Shown: positions 36,688-45,890 of the stretch, one piece after another
Position numbering within the stretch: the stretch's first letter is position 1
How the letters are laid out: the number at the start of each line of letters is the position of its first letter
NCBI RefSeq assembly: GCF_015689335.1
Contig: NZ_CP065053.1
Span: 1,426,001-1,490,000, forward strand
Source: Massilia antarctica
GTDB taxonomy: Bacteria; Pseudomonadota; Gammaproteobacteria; Burkholderiales; Burkholderiaceae_D
DNA: 64,000 bases
Direction of reading: 5' to 3'
Notes under the pieces: generated by a model
Databases searched by the model: none
The model's input: only the letters and a program-made list of their open reading frames with translations
What the model was told of the DNA's origin: nothing
Position numbers and translations under genes: made by a program

Positions 36688-37605
36688 ATGAGCGCACCTA
36701 CGCAATGGAAAAGGTTGGGCGCCGGCGCCCTGGTGGCAAGCGCGCTGTATGTCGCTTATCCCAAGCCGGAGGTGGCCGCCGTGGCGGCGGCGCCGCCGCA
36801 CACGGACCCGTTTGCGTTCGTGCGCTCGATGGAAGGCACCAGGCCGGACGGCGACCTGCGCCAGAGCGCCGAAGGCCGGCTGGTGGTCGATGCCGAACTG
36901 GGGCATTTGTTCGACTACTATCTGGCCGGCCTGGGCGAAAAGGATTTGCAAGCCATCCGCGCTGAAATCGAGCGCGAGCTGGACCGTCGCCTGGCGCCCG
37001 GCCCGGCGGCCCAGGCCAAGCGCCTGCTGGCCAGCTATCTCGATTACAAGCGGGCGCTGGCCGATGCGGAAAAGTCCCTGGTGCCGTTGGCCGACCTGGC
37101 CAAGTCGGCGCGCGCGCGGCTGGAACTGAAGCAGCGCCTGCGGCCTCAGTTTTTCAGCGCCGCCGACGCAGCCGGCTTGTTCGGCGCCGCCGACGCCTAC
37201 GATGCCGATGCGCTGGCGCGCCTGGACATCGACCAGAACGGCGCGCTCACGCCAGAGCAGCGCGAGCTGCAGCTGGCCGCGCTCGACAAGCGCATGCCGG
37301 CCGCGCTGCGCGACGACCGCGAAGCGCCGACCAGGGTGATGCGGACGGAAGCGTCGGTGCAGAAGCTGCGCGCACAAGGCGCGGGTGACGACGAAGTGTA
37401 CCGGCTGCGGGCGGCGGCATTTTCGCCGGAAGCGGCCGGCCGCCTGGCCGATCTCGACCGCGAGGAAAGCGCATGGAAAGGCCGCATCACGGCCTATCTG
37501 GCGCAGCGGGCCAGCCTGGGCGCGGCGCCGGAAGCGATGCTGCAGAAGGTGCGCGACCAGCACTTTTCGGCCGAGGAGCAGCGCCGCCTGGGGGCCTACG
37601 AGTAA
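36688..37605 (+). CDS. Lipase foldase (steric chaperone)
   Basis: A 305-residue inner-membrane-anchored helper that folds the lipase in the periplasm. One N-terminal membrane helix (about 9-25), then an Ala/Pro-rich linker and helical repeats. FVRSMEGTRPDGDL is the conserved first block. The steric-chaperone motif, recalled as R-x-x-F-D-Y-[FC/Y]-L, appears as GHLFDYYLAGLGE (F75-D76-Y77), with Gly72 where the Arg is expected. GGAG precedes the ATG. Usually obligate for lipase activity. Confidence 0.92.
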   Translation: MSAPTQWKRLGAGALVASALYVAYPKPEVAAVAAAPPHTDPFAFVRSMEGTRPDGDLRQSAEGRLVVDAELGHLFDYYLAGLGEKDLQAIRAEIERELDRRLAPGPAAQAKRLLASYLDYKRALADAEKSLVPLADLAKSARARLELKQRLRPQFFSAADAAGLFGAADAYDADALARLDIDQNGALTPEQRELQLAALDKRMPAALRDDREAPTRVMRTEASVQKLRAQGAGDDEVYRLRAAAFSPEAAGRLADLDREESAWKGRITAYLAQRASLGAAPEAMLQKVRDQHFSAEEQRRLGAYE

Positions 37606-37641
37606 GCAGGCAAGGTGAAGCAAGGCATGAAAGGCGGATGT

Positions 37642-37679
37642 AAAAAGGGGACGAGTGGCAAGCCACCCGTCCCCTTTTT
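37642..37679. terminator. Intrinsic terminator after the lipase-foldase operon
   Basis: AAAAAGGGGACG-A-GTGG pairs with CCAC-C-CGTCCCCTTTTT through loop CAAG, with one mismatched pair. A runs and T runs on opposite sides allow use by both strands: foldase on the plus and the S8 protease on the minus strand. Confidence 0.88.
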
Positions 37680-37712
37680 CATGCGGCGGCCAGGCCGCCG
37701 CATCGACTTACA

Positions 37713-39530
37713 TTACCACGACAGTTTCAGCGAGTAGGCGCCGCTGGTGGCACCCGTGCCGCCGCTGTAGTACATCACGCGCACATAACGGGTGACGGTG
37801 GTGGTGCCGGTGTTGGTGGTGGAGAGGCTGTCGACCACGCCGGCACCGTTTTCGCTGGAAGCGACCTGCGTGCCCGCGCTGTTGTAGACATACAGATCGT
37901 AGTCGGCGCTGCTGCTGCCGATGGTCAGTGCTGCCGACAGCGTTTTGCCAGCTGGCACTTGAACAGCGAAGTAGTCGGAGTCGGAACTCGTCCCCATGTT
38001 GCCTTTGACGACAGTGCCGCTGACCGTCACCGCGTTGGCCGAGGCCATCGTGTTATTGGCTTCGGTTTCGTTGATGGTCGTGCCTGCCGGTGGCGTGGTG
38101 CCGCCAGCCGACTTCACGGCCGCCAGCGCATCGACGATACCGGTGCCGCAGCTGTTGCAGGTACCCGGGAAGGCACGTGCGGTCGACTTCAGCTTGCTTT
38201 CGATGTCGTCCGGGGTCAAGGCTGGGTTAACCGACAGCATCAGCGCGGCAACACCTGCCACGTGCGGGGTCGCCATCGAGGTACCGGCATAGCTGGCGTA
38301 GCTGTCGGCGCCCGGCGCGGTGCTGCCGGCGTTCAGGGTCGACAGGATCAGGGCGCCGGTGTCGCCACCAGGCGCGGCAACGTCGATCAGGGTGCCGTAG
38401 TTCGAGTACGAAGCACGCCCGCCGGCCTTGGTGGTCGCGGCAATCGCCACCACACCCGAGCAGTTCGCCGGGCTCGCGTTACTGACGTTCATGTTGTCGT
38501 TACCGGCAGCGACGATCACCACGGTGCCGCGCGAACGGGCGCCGTTGATGGCGGTCTGGGTCGTGGTGTCGCAAGCGCCACCGCCGCCGAGCGACATATT
38601 GATCACGCGCGCCTTGTTGGGATTGGCTGGCACGCCGGCGACGGTTCCGCCCGACGCCCAGGTGATCGCATCGGCGATGTCGGAGGTGTAACCGCCGCAT
38701 TTGCCCAGTACGCGCAGTGGCAGGACCTTGGCGTTGAAGGCGACGCCGGCGACGCCCAGACCATTGTTGGTCTTGGCGGCGATGGTGCCAGCCACGTGGG
38801 TACCGTGCCAGCTCGACGATTGCGCCTGCAGCGGCTTGCCGTTGCCGCACTCGCCGGCGGCGACGGCGTCGCCCGGATCGCTGGCATCGCTGTCGCGGCC
38901 GTTGCCGTCGTTGGAGATGGCGGTGTCGGTGATGAAGTCGTAGCCTGGCACGAACTGGCCGGCCAGGTCGGCGTGCGGACGGAAGCCGGTATCGATGACG
39001 GCGACGACGACGCCGCTGCCGGTGGCGATATCCCAGGCCGCCGGCAGGCGCAGGCCGCCCGTGGTGTCGCTGTAGTGCCACTGCTCCGCGTAACGCGGAT
39101 CGTTCGGCGTGAACATGGGGTGCATGATGCGGTCCGGCTCAGCGTACTCGATGCTGGCATCGCGCTCCATCAAGTCCTTCGCGATGGCGGCCACGTCCTT
39201 CACGTCCATTTTCTTGTCGAGCTTGAGAACATGGGCGCCATTGGCGGTGGTGTGCAGCGCCTTCATGGTCAGGCCGAACTGCTGGCCGGAACGCTGGACG
39301 ATCGCCAGACGTGCCTGGCTCGGACCTGCCATGAGGGTAGCGCCCGGCACGACAGGGCCGGTTTCCTTGTATTTGACGATCATGCGGTCGGTGCTGGTGG
39401 CAGCAGGCTCGGCCTTGGCGCTGATGGTCATATCGCCCACGCTGGCGTGCGCGAAGACCGGGCCGGCCGTGATCACGGCGGCGACGCAAAATTTCAAAAA
39501 GGATGGGTACTTCGATTGCGAATGCTTCAT
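37713..39530 (-). CDS. Secreted subtilisin-like (S8) serine protease with C-terminal PPC domain
   Basis: A 605-residue extracellular protease: signal peptide (to about residue 29, AHA), inhibitor_I9-like propeptide (about 45-130), then the S8 domain. Its triad is D in VVVAVIDTGF, H in WHGTHVAGTIAA and S in YAGTSMATPHVAG; oxyanion Asn is in VAAGNDN. After a linker a PPC (bacterial pre-peptidase C-terminal) domain follows (NETEANNTMASANAV to YSLKLSW). AAGGAA precedes the start. Cysteines suggest disulfides. It likely digests environmental protein. Confidence 0.95.
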   Translation of the reverse strand: MKHSQSKYPSFLKFCVAAVITAGPVFAHASVGDMTISAKAEPAATSTDRMIVKYKETGPVVPGATLMAGPSQARLAIVQRSGQQFGLTMKALHTTANGAHVLKLDKKMDVKDVAAIAKDLMERDASIEYAEPDRIMHPMFTPNDPRYAEQWHYSDTTGGLRLPAAWDIATGSGVVVAVIDTGFRPHADLAGQFVPGYDFITDTAISNDGNGRDSDASDPGDAVAAGECGNGKPLQAQSSSWHGTHVAGTIAAKTNNGLGVAGVAFNAKVLPLRVLGKCGGYTSDIADAITWASGGTVAGVPANPNKARVINMSLGGGGACDTTTQTAINGARSRGTVVIVAAGNDNMNVSNASPANCSGVVAIAATTKAGGRASYSNYGTLIDVAAPGGDTGALILSTLNAGSTAPGADSYASYAGTSMATPHVAGVAALMLSVNPALTPDDIESKLKSTARAFPGTCNSCGTGIVDALAAVKSAGGTTPPAGTTINETEANNTMASANAVTVSGTVVKGNMGTSSDSDYFAVQVPAGKTLSAALTIGSSSADYDLYVYNSAGTQVASSENGAGVVDSLSTTNTGTTTVTRYVRVMYYSGGTGATSGAYSLKLSW

Positions 39531-40165
39531 TGTCGTTCCTTAAGTTTTCCGATGAACATTTTATAAAGGAGAGGTGGCAGCGTTTAGCTGTCGCCTATCC
39601 ATTGTCTCCACGTTGTTCTGCAACGTAGCCCCGCCTTTTGTTAGCGAGCGTTGTACATTACTTCGATTCATGACCAATTTTGGAAATTTCCAACAGGATT
39701 CGGCTGTTTCGCAACACAAAAAGCCAAAAATTTTTCCTGCAGCAAAGTTAATTTGGCAATGTTGGGCATTTTCCAAATGCAAGTTTGTTCATTTTTGTCT
39801 ATTTCTGAACATTCGACTGTTAATTGTCTAAAAATGAACAGTTTTCGATGGGCAATGAACGGATTGTTACCGGACCAAGGATGAGATCGGATGTATGATT
39901 CAGAACAATTTCTTGTGCTACCGTGAATATGCTGTAGACCATCGGAATCGGCTGAAAGTTCGGGACGATGCCTATACAAGATCGGATTTTTTGCGGGGAA
40001 CACGGTGCGTCCACAGGCGGGCAGACAAGCCGGCGCTGGCTTACCTGGGCTGACGCTCCGGTCTGACAGAAGGCGATGAACATCTCCTACAGGCTTGAGC
40101 CGGCGCCTCCTTCCGGGTGGGGCGATTCCGGACAGGGGCTGAGCCGCATTCCTGCGCTGCCGGTC
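39531..40165. other. AT-rich intergenic region upstream of the S8 protease
   Basis: About 635 bp, clearly less GC-rich than its surroundings from 39650 to 40000. Short frames on both strands (up to 111 codons) have no family resemblance or good ribosome site, so I call none. The protease promoter must lie at its left end. The region contains an inverted repeat at 39787-39839. It may be a landing site of old horizontal DNA or a large regulatory region. Confidence 0.55.
39787..39839. repeat. Inverted repeat in the AT-rich region
   Basis: GTTCATTTTT (39787-39796) and AAAAATGAAC (39830-39839), perfect 10-bp arms with 33 bp between; TGAAC occurs again between them. It could be a pair of operator half-sites. 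It is about 260-310 bp upstream of the protease start. Confidence 0.45.
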
Positions 40166-40167
40166 CC

Positions 40168-40199
40168 AAAAAAAAGCCGCGATCGCTCGCGGCTTTTTT
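40168..40199 (-). terminator. Intrinsic terminator after the TonB receptor gene
   Basis: GCCGCGA (40176-40182) pairs with TCGCGGC (40187-40193) over the loop TCGC, with a poly-A run on its left (U run on the minus strand) and T6 on its right. It is 18 bp past the receptor stop. Confidence 0.88.
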
Positions 40200-40217
40200 A
40201 CTGACAGGCAACGCTTT

Positions 40218-42425
40218 TTAGAAGTTGCCCTTGAACTGAACGCCCCACAGGCGCGGCTCGTTGGTGAAGCCGGTCAGGTTGTTGAAGTCGATAGCGCCGA
40301 CGATGCGCTCGGTGCCGGTGATGTTGCGGCCATACGCTGCCACTTCATACTTGCCGCTATCCCAGGTGTAGCCCACGCGCAGGCCGCCTTCGACCAGCGG
40401 CTTGCCGGTGAATTCTTTCGCTTCGTACAGGAAGAAATTGATCTTGCTGCGGTAAGCCCAGTCGGTGAACACGAACAGTTGGCCTTCGCCCACTTCCATC
40501 GAATAGCGCGCGGTACCGTTCACGATCCATGTCGGTGCCTGCGGCAATGGATTGCCATCGATCACGACGCGGCCGGCCGCATTGACCGGATTGGTGATGG
40601 TGCACTGCGCGCACTTGTTGACCGACAAGCTGCCGTCGCGGATTTCGGTGAAGTTGTAGCTGCCGCCGGCCGAGACCTTGAAGTTGCTGGTTACGAAGCC
40701 TTCAAAGTCGAGCTCGGCACCACGGCCGTTGGTCTTGGCCGCGTTGATCAGGCGGTTGACGTTGGAGTTGCCGCCGACCACGGTCAGCTGCTGGTTCTTG
40801 ACCCGGTAGTCGTACAGGCTGAAGGCCACGCGCGCGCGCCGGTTCAGCAGGTCGGCTTTCACACCCGCTTCCACCGAGGTGATGGTTTCGGCGTCGGCCA
40901 CGGTGATCGGCACCGAGGCCGAGGCCGCCGCGATACTCGGCGCACGGAAACCGGTTGCCACGCGCGCGTACACATTGACGTCCTTGTTCAGCTTATAGGT
41001 GCCGCTCACGTCCCAGTTGGCCTTGTTGCTGCTTTCGCCGACCGCGGCCGGTCCGATCTGCACCACATTGACCGCCGACACGGTGTTGAAATCCTTCTTG
41101 TCGTTGGTATAGCGCAGGCCGCCGCGCAGGGTGAATGCATCGCTGACAGCGTAGTTGACCGAGCCGAAGCCCGCCCAGGCGGTATTCTTCTGGTGGCTGG
41201 CCAGGTGCGAGGTTTGCGCGCCGGTCGTGCTGTTGTAGTTATTGCTGAAACCGTTGGCGTCTTCACTATAGTAGTACACACCAGCCTGCCAATTCATCGG
41301 GCCGCTGTTCTTGGACTCGACCCGGAATTCCTGGCTGTATTGCTTGACGTCGGCGATGCCGCCGGCGGTTTCAACCTGAAACGGGATCACTCCGGGGCCG
41401 GTGGGCACGCCGCCGTCGATGTCGCCGCGGCTCAGGTAGTGGTCCACGCCTTCATAGCCGGTCACCGAGTACAGCTTGACCGCGCCCAGGTCCCACGACA
41501 GGCGCACGTTGGCGCCGTTGGTGCGCAAGGCCTGGAAGTTCAGGCCATTGTTGGCGATCTTGTCGGCATCGAAACCGTCGACCAGCTCGTTCGTGCCTTT
41601 TTTGATGATATTGGCGCGGAACAAACGCGAGCTGCCCGTAGTCGAACGCTGGTGCGCATTGAACAGGGCATTGAAGCCGGCGCCCGGGTTGTACAGCACT
41701 TGCAGGCGTTCGGCGTGCTCGTTGTAGCCTTCCAGCGCATTGTCCTGGCCGGTGAAGGTGTTGTCGACGAAATCGTCGCGGTGCTGGCGCAGGGTGGAGA
41801 AGCGCGCCGCCCATTCTTTGCTCAGCGGCACGTTCACGGCGCCATCGAGGTTGACCGTGTTGTGGGTCGCGATGGACGCGTTGTAGTAACCGCCGAATTT
41901 GTCGAGCTTCGGCTTTTCCGATTCAAACTTGACCACGCCAGCCGGCGTATTGCGGCCGAACAGGGTGCCCTGCGGACCGCGCAGCACTTCCACGCCGGCC
42001 AGGTCGAAAATCGGGAAGCCTTTCAGGATCGGGTTTTCTTGCACGACGTCGTCGTAAATCAGCGACACCGGCTGGGACGCGAAGGTGTTGAAGTCGGTAT
42101 TGCCGTAACCGCGGATGTAAAAACGCGGGAAGGTGCGCCCGTTCGACGATTCCACGTTCAGGCTCGGCACTTTACCGGCCAGCACGCGAATGTCCTGGCC
42201 GCCGGAAACGATCACGTCGAGCTTCTCATCCTTGAGCATGCTGACCGACACCGGCACTTCCTTGATGTTCTCGGTACGGCGCTGGGCCGTCACGGTGACG
42301 GTTTGCAGTTCCGGAGCGGCTTGGGCCTGGGCCATGGCCGAGGCGATCGGCAGCAGTGCGGTCAGGGCCAGCACGGCGCCGTGCGCGCCGATAACACGCT
42401 TGTGCATCTTGGACATCTTGATCAT
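40218..42425 (-). CDS. TonB-dependent outer-membrane receptor
   Basis: A 735-residue receptor. Signal peptide (to ASAMAQA), plug domain (TVTVTAQRRTENIKEVPVSV, the GPQGTLFGRNTPAGVV block) and a 22-strand beta-barrel ending in the aromatic VQFKGNF. The TVTVTAQRR region is the TonB box. Overall it resembles the FyuA/IroN-like and sphingomonad-type receptors whose substrates are siderophores or plant compounds. Start MIKMSKMHKR has AGGGAA upstream. No TonB or ABC genes are nearby, so the ligand is unknown. Confidence 0.93.
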   Translation of the reverse strand: MIKMSKMHKRVIGAHGAVLALTALLPIASAMAQAQAAPELQTVTVTAQRRTENIKEVPVSVSMLKDEKLDVIVSGGQDIRVLAGKVPSLNVESSNGRTFPRFYIRGYGNTDFNTFASQPVSLIYDDVVQENPILKGFPIFDLAGVEVLRGPQGTLFGRNTPAGVVKFESEKPKLDKFGGYYNASIATHNTVNLDGAVNVPLSKEWAARFSTLRQHRDDFVDNTFTGQDNALEGYNEHAERLQVLYNPGAGFNALFNAHQRSTTGSSRLFRANIIKKGTNELVDGFDADKIANNGLNFQALRTNGANVRLSWDLGAVKLYSVTGYEGVDHYLSRGDIDGGVPTGPGVIPFQVETAGGIADVKQYSQEFRVESKNSGPMNWQAGVYYYSEDANGFSNNYNSTTGAQTSHLASHQKNTAWAGFGSVNYAVSDAFTLRGGLRYTNDKKDFNTVSAVNVVQIGPAAVGESSNKANWDVSGTYKLNKDVNVYARVATGFRAPSIAAASASVPITVADAETITSVEAGVKADLLNRRARVAFSLYDYRVKNQQLTVVGGNSNVNRLINAAKTNGRGAELDFEGFVTSNFKVSAGGSYNFTEIRDGSLSVNKCAQCTITNPVNAAGRVVIDGNPLPQAPTWIVNGTARYSMEVGEGQLFVFTDWAYRSKINFFLYEAKEFTGKPLVEGGLRVGYTWDSGKYEVAAYGRNITGTERIVGAIDFNNLTGFTNEPRLWGVQFKGNF

Positions 42426-42633
42426 TCGAGTTCCCTGGAAAAAGTTGATGAAGCGTACGACGAAGGGTTTCCTGTCTCCTGCTCTACTCTTTTTCTGGAC
42501 GTTCTCGCATGCAGCAAACGCGCGCGGCGATGGACGCCGTCGGCAGCGCATCTTGTCGATGTCTGTATGTTGCCGACCTGGTATGGCGGAAGCCGGTATT
42601 TTCTGTCATCACCGCCGTGAATGGCAAGGAAGT

Positions 42634-43509
42634 TCAGGCGCGGCGTGATCTTAACGCAACATTTTTTTCAATAAACCACGCTTTGCTGCCTTCATCGGCG
42701 GGAAAAAACGATTCAATCCGCAATTCATGCACGGTGACATCGTGCGGCGTACCCATGGTGGTGATGGTGGTAAACACGTTCAGTTCGATGTCGTCCTTGC
42801 GGATCGTCAGCGGCAGGAACGGCAGCGCGCGCCGGTCGAGGTTGGGCGGATGGGCGGCCGCGCCGATCGTGTCGATGCCGGGCAAGGCGGCCAGTTCGGC
42901 CAGCAGGGTGGTCGCTTCGCTGCCGGGGCCGTCGCCCATGGCTTCGCGCTGGATCCAGTGCAGCGCATCGGCGCACACGGCTTCCCAGTTGACCAGATAC
43001 GGGCGCAGGCCGGCGGGGTCGAGCATCAGCCTGAGCACGTTGAGGGCGCCGTTGCCGGGGATGGCCTGGCCGGCGGGCAAGCCGAGCAGCCAGCCGAACA
43101 GGCGGGCGGCGGGTTCGTTGTGGAGCTGCAGATTCCACAGGCGGTCGACCACCAGCGCCGGATACGGCGCCTGCTGCGCCAGCATGAAGTCGAGCGCTTG
43201 CCGCACCGAGGCCAGTTCGGGGTCGGACAAGGTGCGCTCCTGGTAGGCGGGAGCGAAGCCGGCGGCCAGCAGCATGATGTTGCGCTGCCTGAGCGGCACC
43301 TCGAGCGCCACGCCGAGCTTGAGGATCAATTCCCTGCTCGGATGCGCGCGCCCGCTTTCGAGGAAGCTGATGTGGCGCTGCGAGACCTCGCTCACGCTGG
43401 ACAGGTGCAGCTGGCTGTAGCCGCGCTTGCCGCGCCAGTAGCGCAGCGCCGCAGAAAAATCGCCGAAGTACTGGTCGCGCGAGGGAGTCGATTCGCTTGC
43501 TGTGGTCAT
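42634..43509 (-). CDS. XRE-family regulator with MmyB-like ligand domain
   Basis: A 291-residue protein: helix-turn-helix (about 18-75, LRYWRGKRGYSQLHLSSVSEVSQRHISFLESG) and a C-terminal MmyB-like PAS-type domain (ALVVDRLWNLQLHNEPAARLFGWL; LTIRKDDIELNVFTTITTMGTPHDVTVHELRIESFFP). Family members often bind fatty-acid-like ligands and control nearby dehydrogenases or hydrolases. It lies 79 bp after the hydrolase gene in the same direction and may regulate it. Confidence 0.9.
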   Translation of the reverse strand: MTTASESTPSRDQYFGDFSAALRYWRGKRGYSQLHLSSVSEVSQRHISFLESGRAHPSRELILKLGVALEVPLRQRNIMLLAAGFAPAYQERTLSDPELASVRQALDFMLAQQAPYPALVVDRLWNLQLHNEPAARLFGWLLGLPAGQAIPGNGALNVLRLMLDPAGLRPYLVNWEAVCADALHWIQREAMGDGPGSEATTLLAELAALPGIDTIGAAAHPPNLDRRALPFLPLTIRKDDIELNVFTTITTMGTPHDVTVHELRIESFFPADEGSKAWFIEKNVALRSRRA

Positions 43510-43588
43510 GGCCTTGTCCTGTTATCCCGTCTTCGATAGCGTCGCAGGCCGCCGCCCCGTCGCCCCTGGCATTGCCAAAGACGACGGA

Positions 43589-44422
43589 CTATGCGGCCGC
43601 ACCGATAAACTCCAGCAGATCCGCGTTCACCCGCGCCGCATGCGTCACGAACATCCCGTGCGCCGCATCGTCGTACACCGCCAGGCGCGCCCCTTCGATC
43701 AGCGCCGCGGTAGGGCGCGCGGTCAGCTCCAGCGGCGCGCTGACATCGAGCACCCCCGCGATGATCAAGGCCGGCAGCGCCACCCGCGCCAGTTCCTCGC
43801 GCATGTCCGCATGCTGGACCGCCACGTGGCAATCGTGCAGCGCCTTGTGCGAGCACGCCAGCGCCAGCTGGCGCAGCCAGCGCACCATTCCCGGCGAGGC
43901 ATCCGGCGTCAGGAAGGGCAGCGCGTTGTCGTCGATCCAGCGCGGGAAATCGCCATTGAGCTGCTGCTCGCGAAAGAACTCGAACAGCGCGCCGTCAAGG
44001 CCTTGCGGATTGTCGTCGGAGCGCATGATCATCGGCGTCATTGGCCCCATCAACACAATCCGCGCCACCCGCGCACCGCCAAACCGGCTCAGATAGCGCA
44101 CCACCTCATTGCAGCCCATCGAATGCGCGACCAGGGTCACGCCGTGCAGGTCGAGCGTGTCGATCACGGCGGCCAGGTCGCCGGCCAGGGTATCGAAGTC
44201 GTAGCCCTTGCCCGGATCGCTGGAGCGGCCATGCCCGCGACGGTCGAATGCAATGCAGCGCAACCCTTGCCGCGACAGCGCCAGCATCTGGTAATTCCAT
44301 GCATCCGACGGCAGCGACCAGCCGCCCACGAACAGCACCGGCGCGCCGCTACCCCAGTCGCGGTAAAACAGGTCGACGCAATCGGTGGTGCGGATAAAGC
44401 CGGGGGCGGGGGAATGGGTCAT
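43589..44422 (-). CDS. Alpha/beta hydrolase (chloroperoxidase/esterase type)
   Basis: A 277-residue hydrolase. Oxyanion WDGSG-like region (DWGSGAPVLFVGGW), FDRRGHGRSSDP typical of non-haem haloperoxidases and esterases, nucleophile Ser in VAHSMGCNEV, acid in AGVLDVSAPLEL, His in DDAAHGMFV. Start MTHSPAPGF has AAGGAG 8 nt upstream. It is downstream of glycerate kinase by 84 bp and followed by the MmyB-like regulator. The substrate cannot be deduced. Confidence 0.9.
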   Translation of the reverse strand: MTHSPAPGFIRTTDCVDLFYRDWGSGAPVLFVGGWSLPSDAWNYQMLALSRQGLRCIAFDRRGHGRSSDPGKGYDFDTLAGDLAAVIDTLDLHGVTLVAHSMGCNEVVRYLSRFGGARVARIVLMGPMTPMIMRSDDNPQGLDGALFEFFREQQLNGDFPRWIDDNALPFLTPDASPGMVRWLRQLALACSHKALHDCHVAVQHADMREELARVALPALIIAGVLDVSAPLELTARPTAALIEGARLAVYDDAAHGMFVTHAARVNADLLEFIGAAA

Positions 44423-44506
44423 GGCGGGTCTCCTTGGTTGGGCAGCGCGATACGGTGACACCATTGTCGGACACCCGCGCTGGCGTGGCGATTACCTCCC
44501 AGGTAA

Positions 44507-45787
44507 TCAACCGGCCCGCGCCTCGACCAGGATCGCGCGGAAGTCGTTGACGTTGGTGCGGGTGGGCCCCGTCACCACCAAGTCGCCCAACGCCGCGAAA
44601 AAGCTGTAGCCGTCGTTGTCGATCAGGCGCGCGCCCGCATCCACCCCGGCCAGCGCGGCGCGGGCCAGCGAGTGCGGATCGAGCAACGCCCCCGCGTTGT
44701 TCTCGGTGCCATCGATGCCGTCGCTATCGCAGGCAATCGCATGCACACCAGCCATGCCCTTGAGCGCGATGGCGAGCGCCAGCAGAAACTCCGCATTGCG
44801 CCCTCCGCGCCCGCCGCCGCGCACGGTGACCGTGGTCTCGCCGCCCGACAGGATCACGCACGGCGCAGGCACCGGCTGCCCGTACGCGGCCACCTGGCGC
44901 GCAATGCCCGCGTGGACGATGGCGACTTCACGCGCCTCGCCTTCCATGCACCCGCTCAGGATCAGCGGCGTGTAGCCGGCCGCGCGCGCCGCGCCGGCTG
45001 CCGCGTCGAGCGCCTGCTGGGCGGTGGCGATGACGACCGCCCGATTGCCGCGCAGGCGCGCATCGCCGATTGCCGGCGCGGCCAGCGCCGCATCTTCCAG
45101 CACCGCGCGCACCGCGGGCGAGACGGCAATGCCGTATTTGCCCAGCACCGCCAGCGCATCGGCGGCGCTGCTGCCGTCCGGGATGGTGGGTCCGGACGCC
45201 ACCACCGCCGGATCGTCTCCCGGCACGTCGGACACCACCAGGGTCACCACGCGCGCCGGATGGCAGGCCAGCGCCAGGCGTCCACCCTTGATCGCGGACA
45301 GGTGGCGGCGCACGCAATTGATCTCGCCGATCGGCGCGCCGCAAGCCAGCAAGCGGCGGGTCAGGTCGCGCTTGTCGTCAAGCGTCATGCCGGGCGCGGG
45401 CAAGGACAGCAGCGCCGAGCCGCCGCCGGACATGAGGCACAGCACCAGGTCGTCCTCGCCCAGGCCGCGCACCAGCGCCAGCATGCGCCGCGCGGCTGTG
45501 GTGCTGGCCTGGTCCGGCACCGGATGGCCCGCTTCGATCACCTCGATATGCCGGGTCGGCGCCCCGTGGCCGTAGCGCGTCACGACCAGGCCGCCGATCT
45601 CGCCCTGCCAGTGCCGCTCGACCGCCTGCGCCATGCGCGCGGCGGCCTTGCCGGCGCCGATGACGATGGTGCGCCCCTTGGGCGGGGCCGGCAGGTGCGG
45701 CGCCAGCACCGCCAGCGGGTCGACCGCCGCCAGCGCGCTGTGAAACAGCTCAAGGAGCAAGGCACGCTGGGCGCTGGTATCGGTCAT
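44507..45787 (-). CDS. Glycerate 2-kinase / hydroxypyruvate reductase family (MOFRL)
   Basis: A 426-residue protein of the TtuD/GckA family, which phosphorylates D-glycerate to 2-phosphoglycerate using ATP. Seen in the sequence: GRTIVIGAGKAAARMAQAVE, DLVLCLMSGGGSALLSLPAPG, the VVSDVPGDDPAVVASGPTIPD loop and the MOFRL domain (CVILSGGETTVTVRGGGRGGRNAEFLL, IACDSDGIDGTENNAGALLD). The older name hydroxypyruvate reductase is common in annotations but kinase is better supported for this family. No glyoxylate or tartrate genes are adjacent. Confidence 0.93.
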   Translation of the reverse strand: MTDTSAQRALLLELFHSALAAVDPLAVLAPHLPAPPKGRTIVIGAGKAAARMAQAVERHWQGEIGGLVVTRYGHGAPTRHIEVIEAGHPVPDQASTTAARRMLALVRGLGEDDLVLCLMSGGGSALLSLPAPGMTLDDKRDLTRRLLACGAPIGEINCVRRHLSAIKGGRLALACHPARVVTLVVSDVPGDDPAVVASGPTIPDGSSAADALAVLGKYGIAVSPAVRAVLEDAALAAPAIGDARLRGNRAVVIATAQQALDAAAGAARAAGYTPLILSGCMEGEAREVAIVHAGIARQVAAYGQPVPAPCVILSGGETTVTVRGGGRGGRNAEFLLALAIALKGMAGVHAIACDSDGIDGTENNAGALLDPHSLARAALAGVDAGARLIDNDGYSFFAALGDLVVTGPTRTNVNDFRAILVEARAG

Positions 45788-45890
45788 CGGGATCCTCGGT
45801 GGATGGGGCGCAACGCGCTTGCGAAATCGCTATGTTTTTGGCGGCCGCCGGCCTATGATATTGACACAAAAATATCTTTCAGGAGTGTTC

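Noticed and set aside
39561..40083. Short open frames in the AT-rich gap (73-111 codons)
   Set aside because: No Shine-Dalgarno, no conserved look, and strands overlap each other; better read as noncoding.
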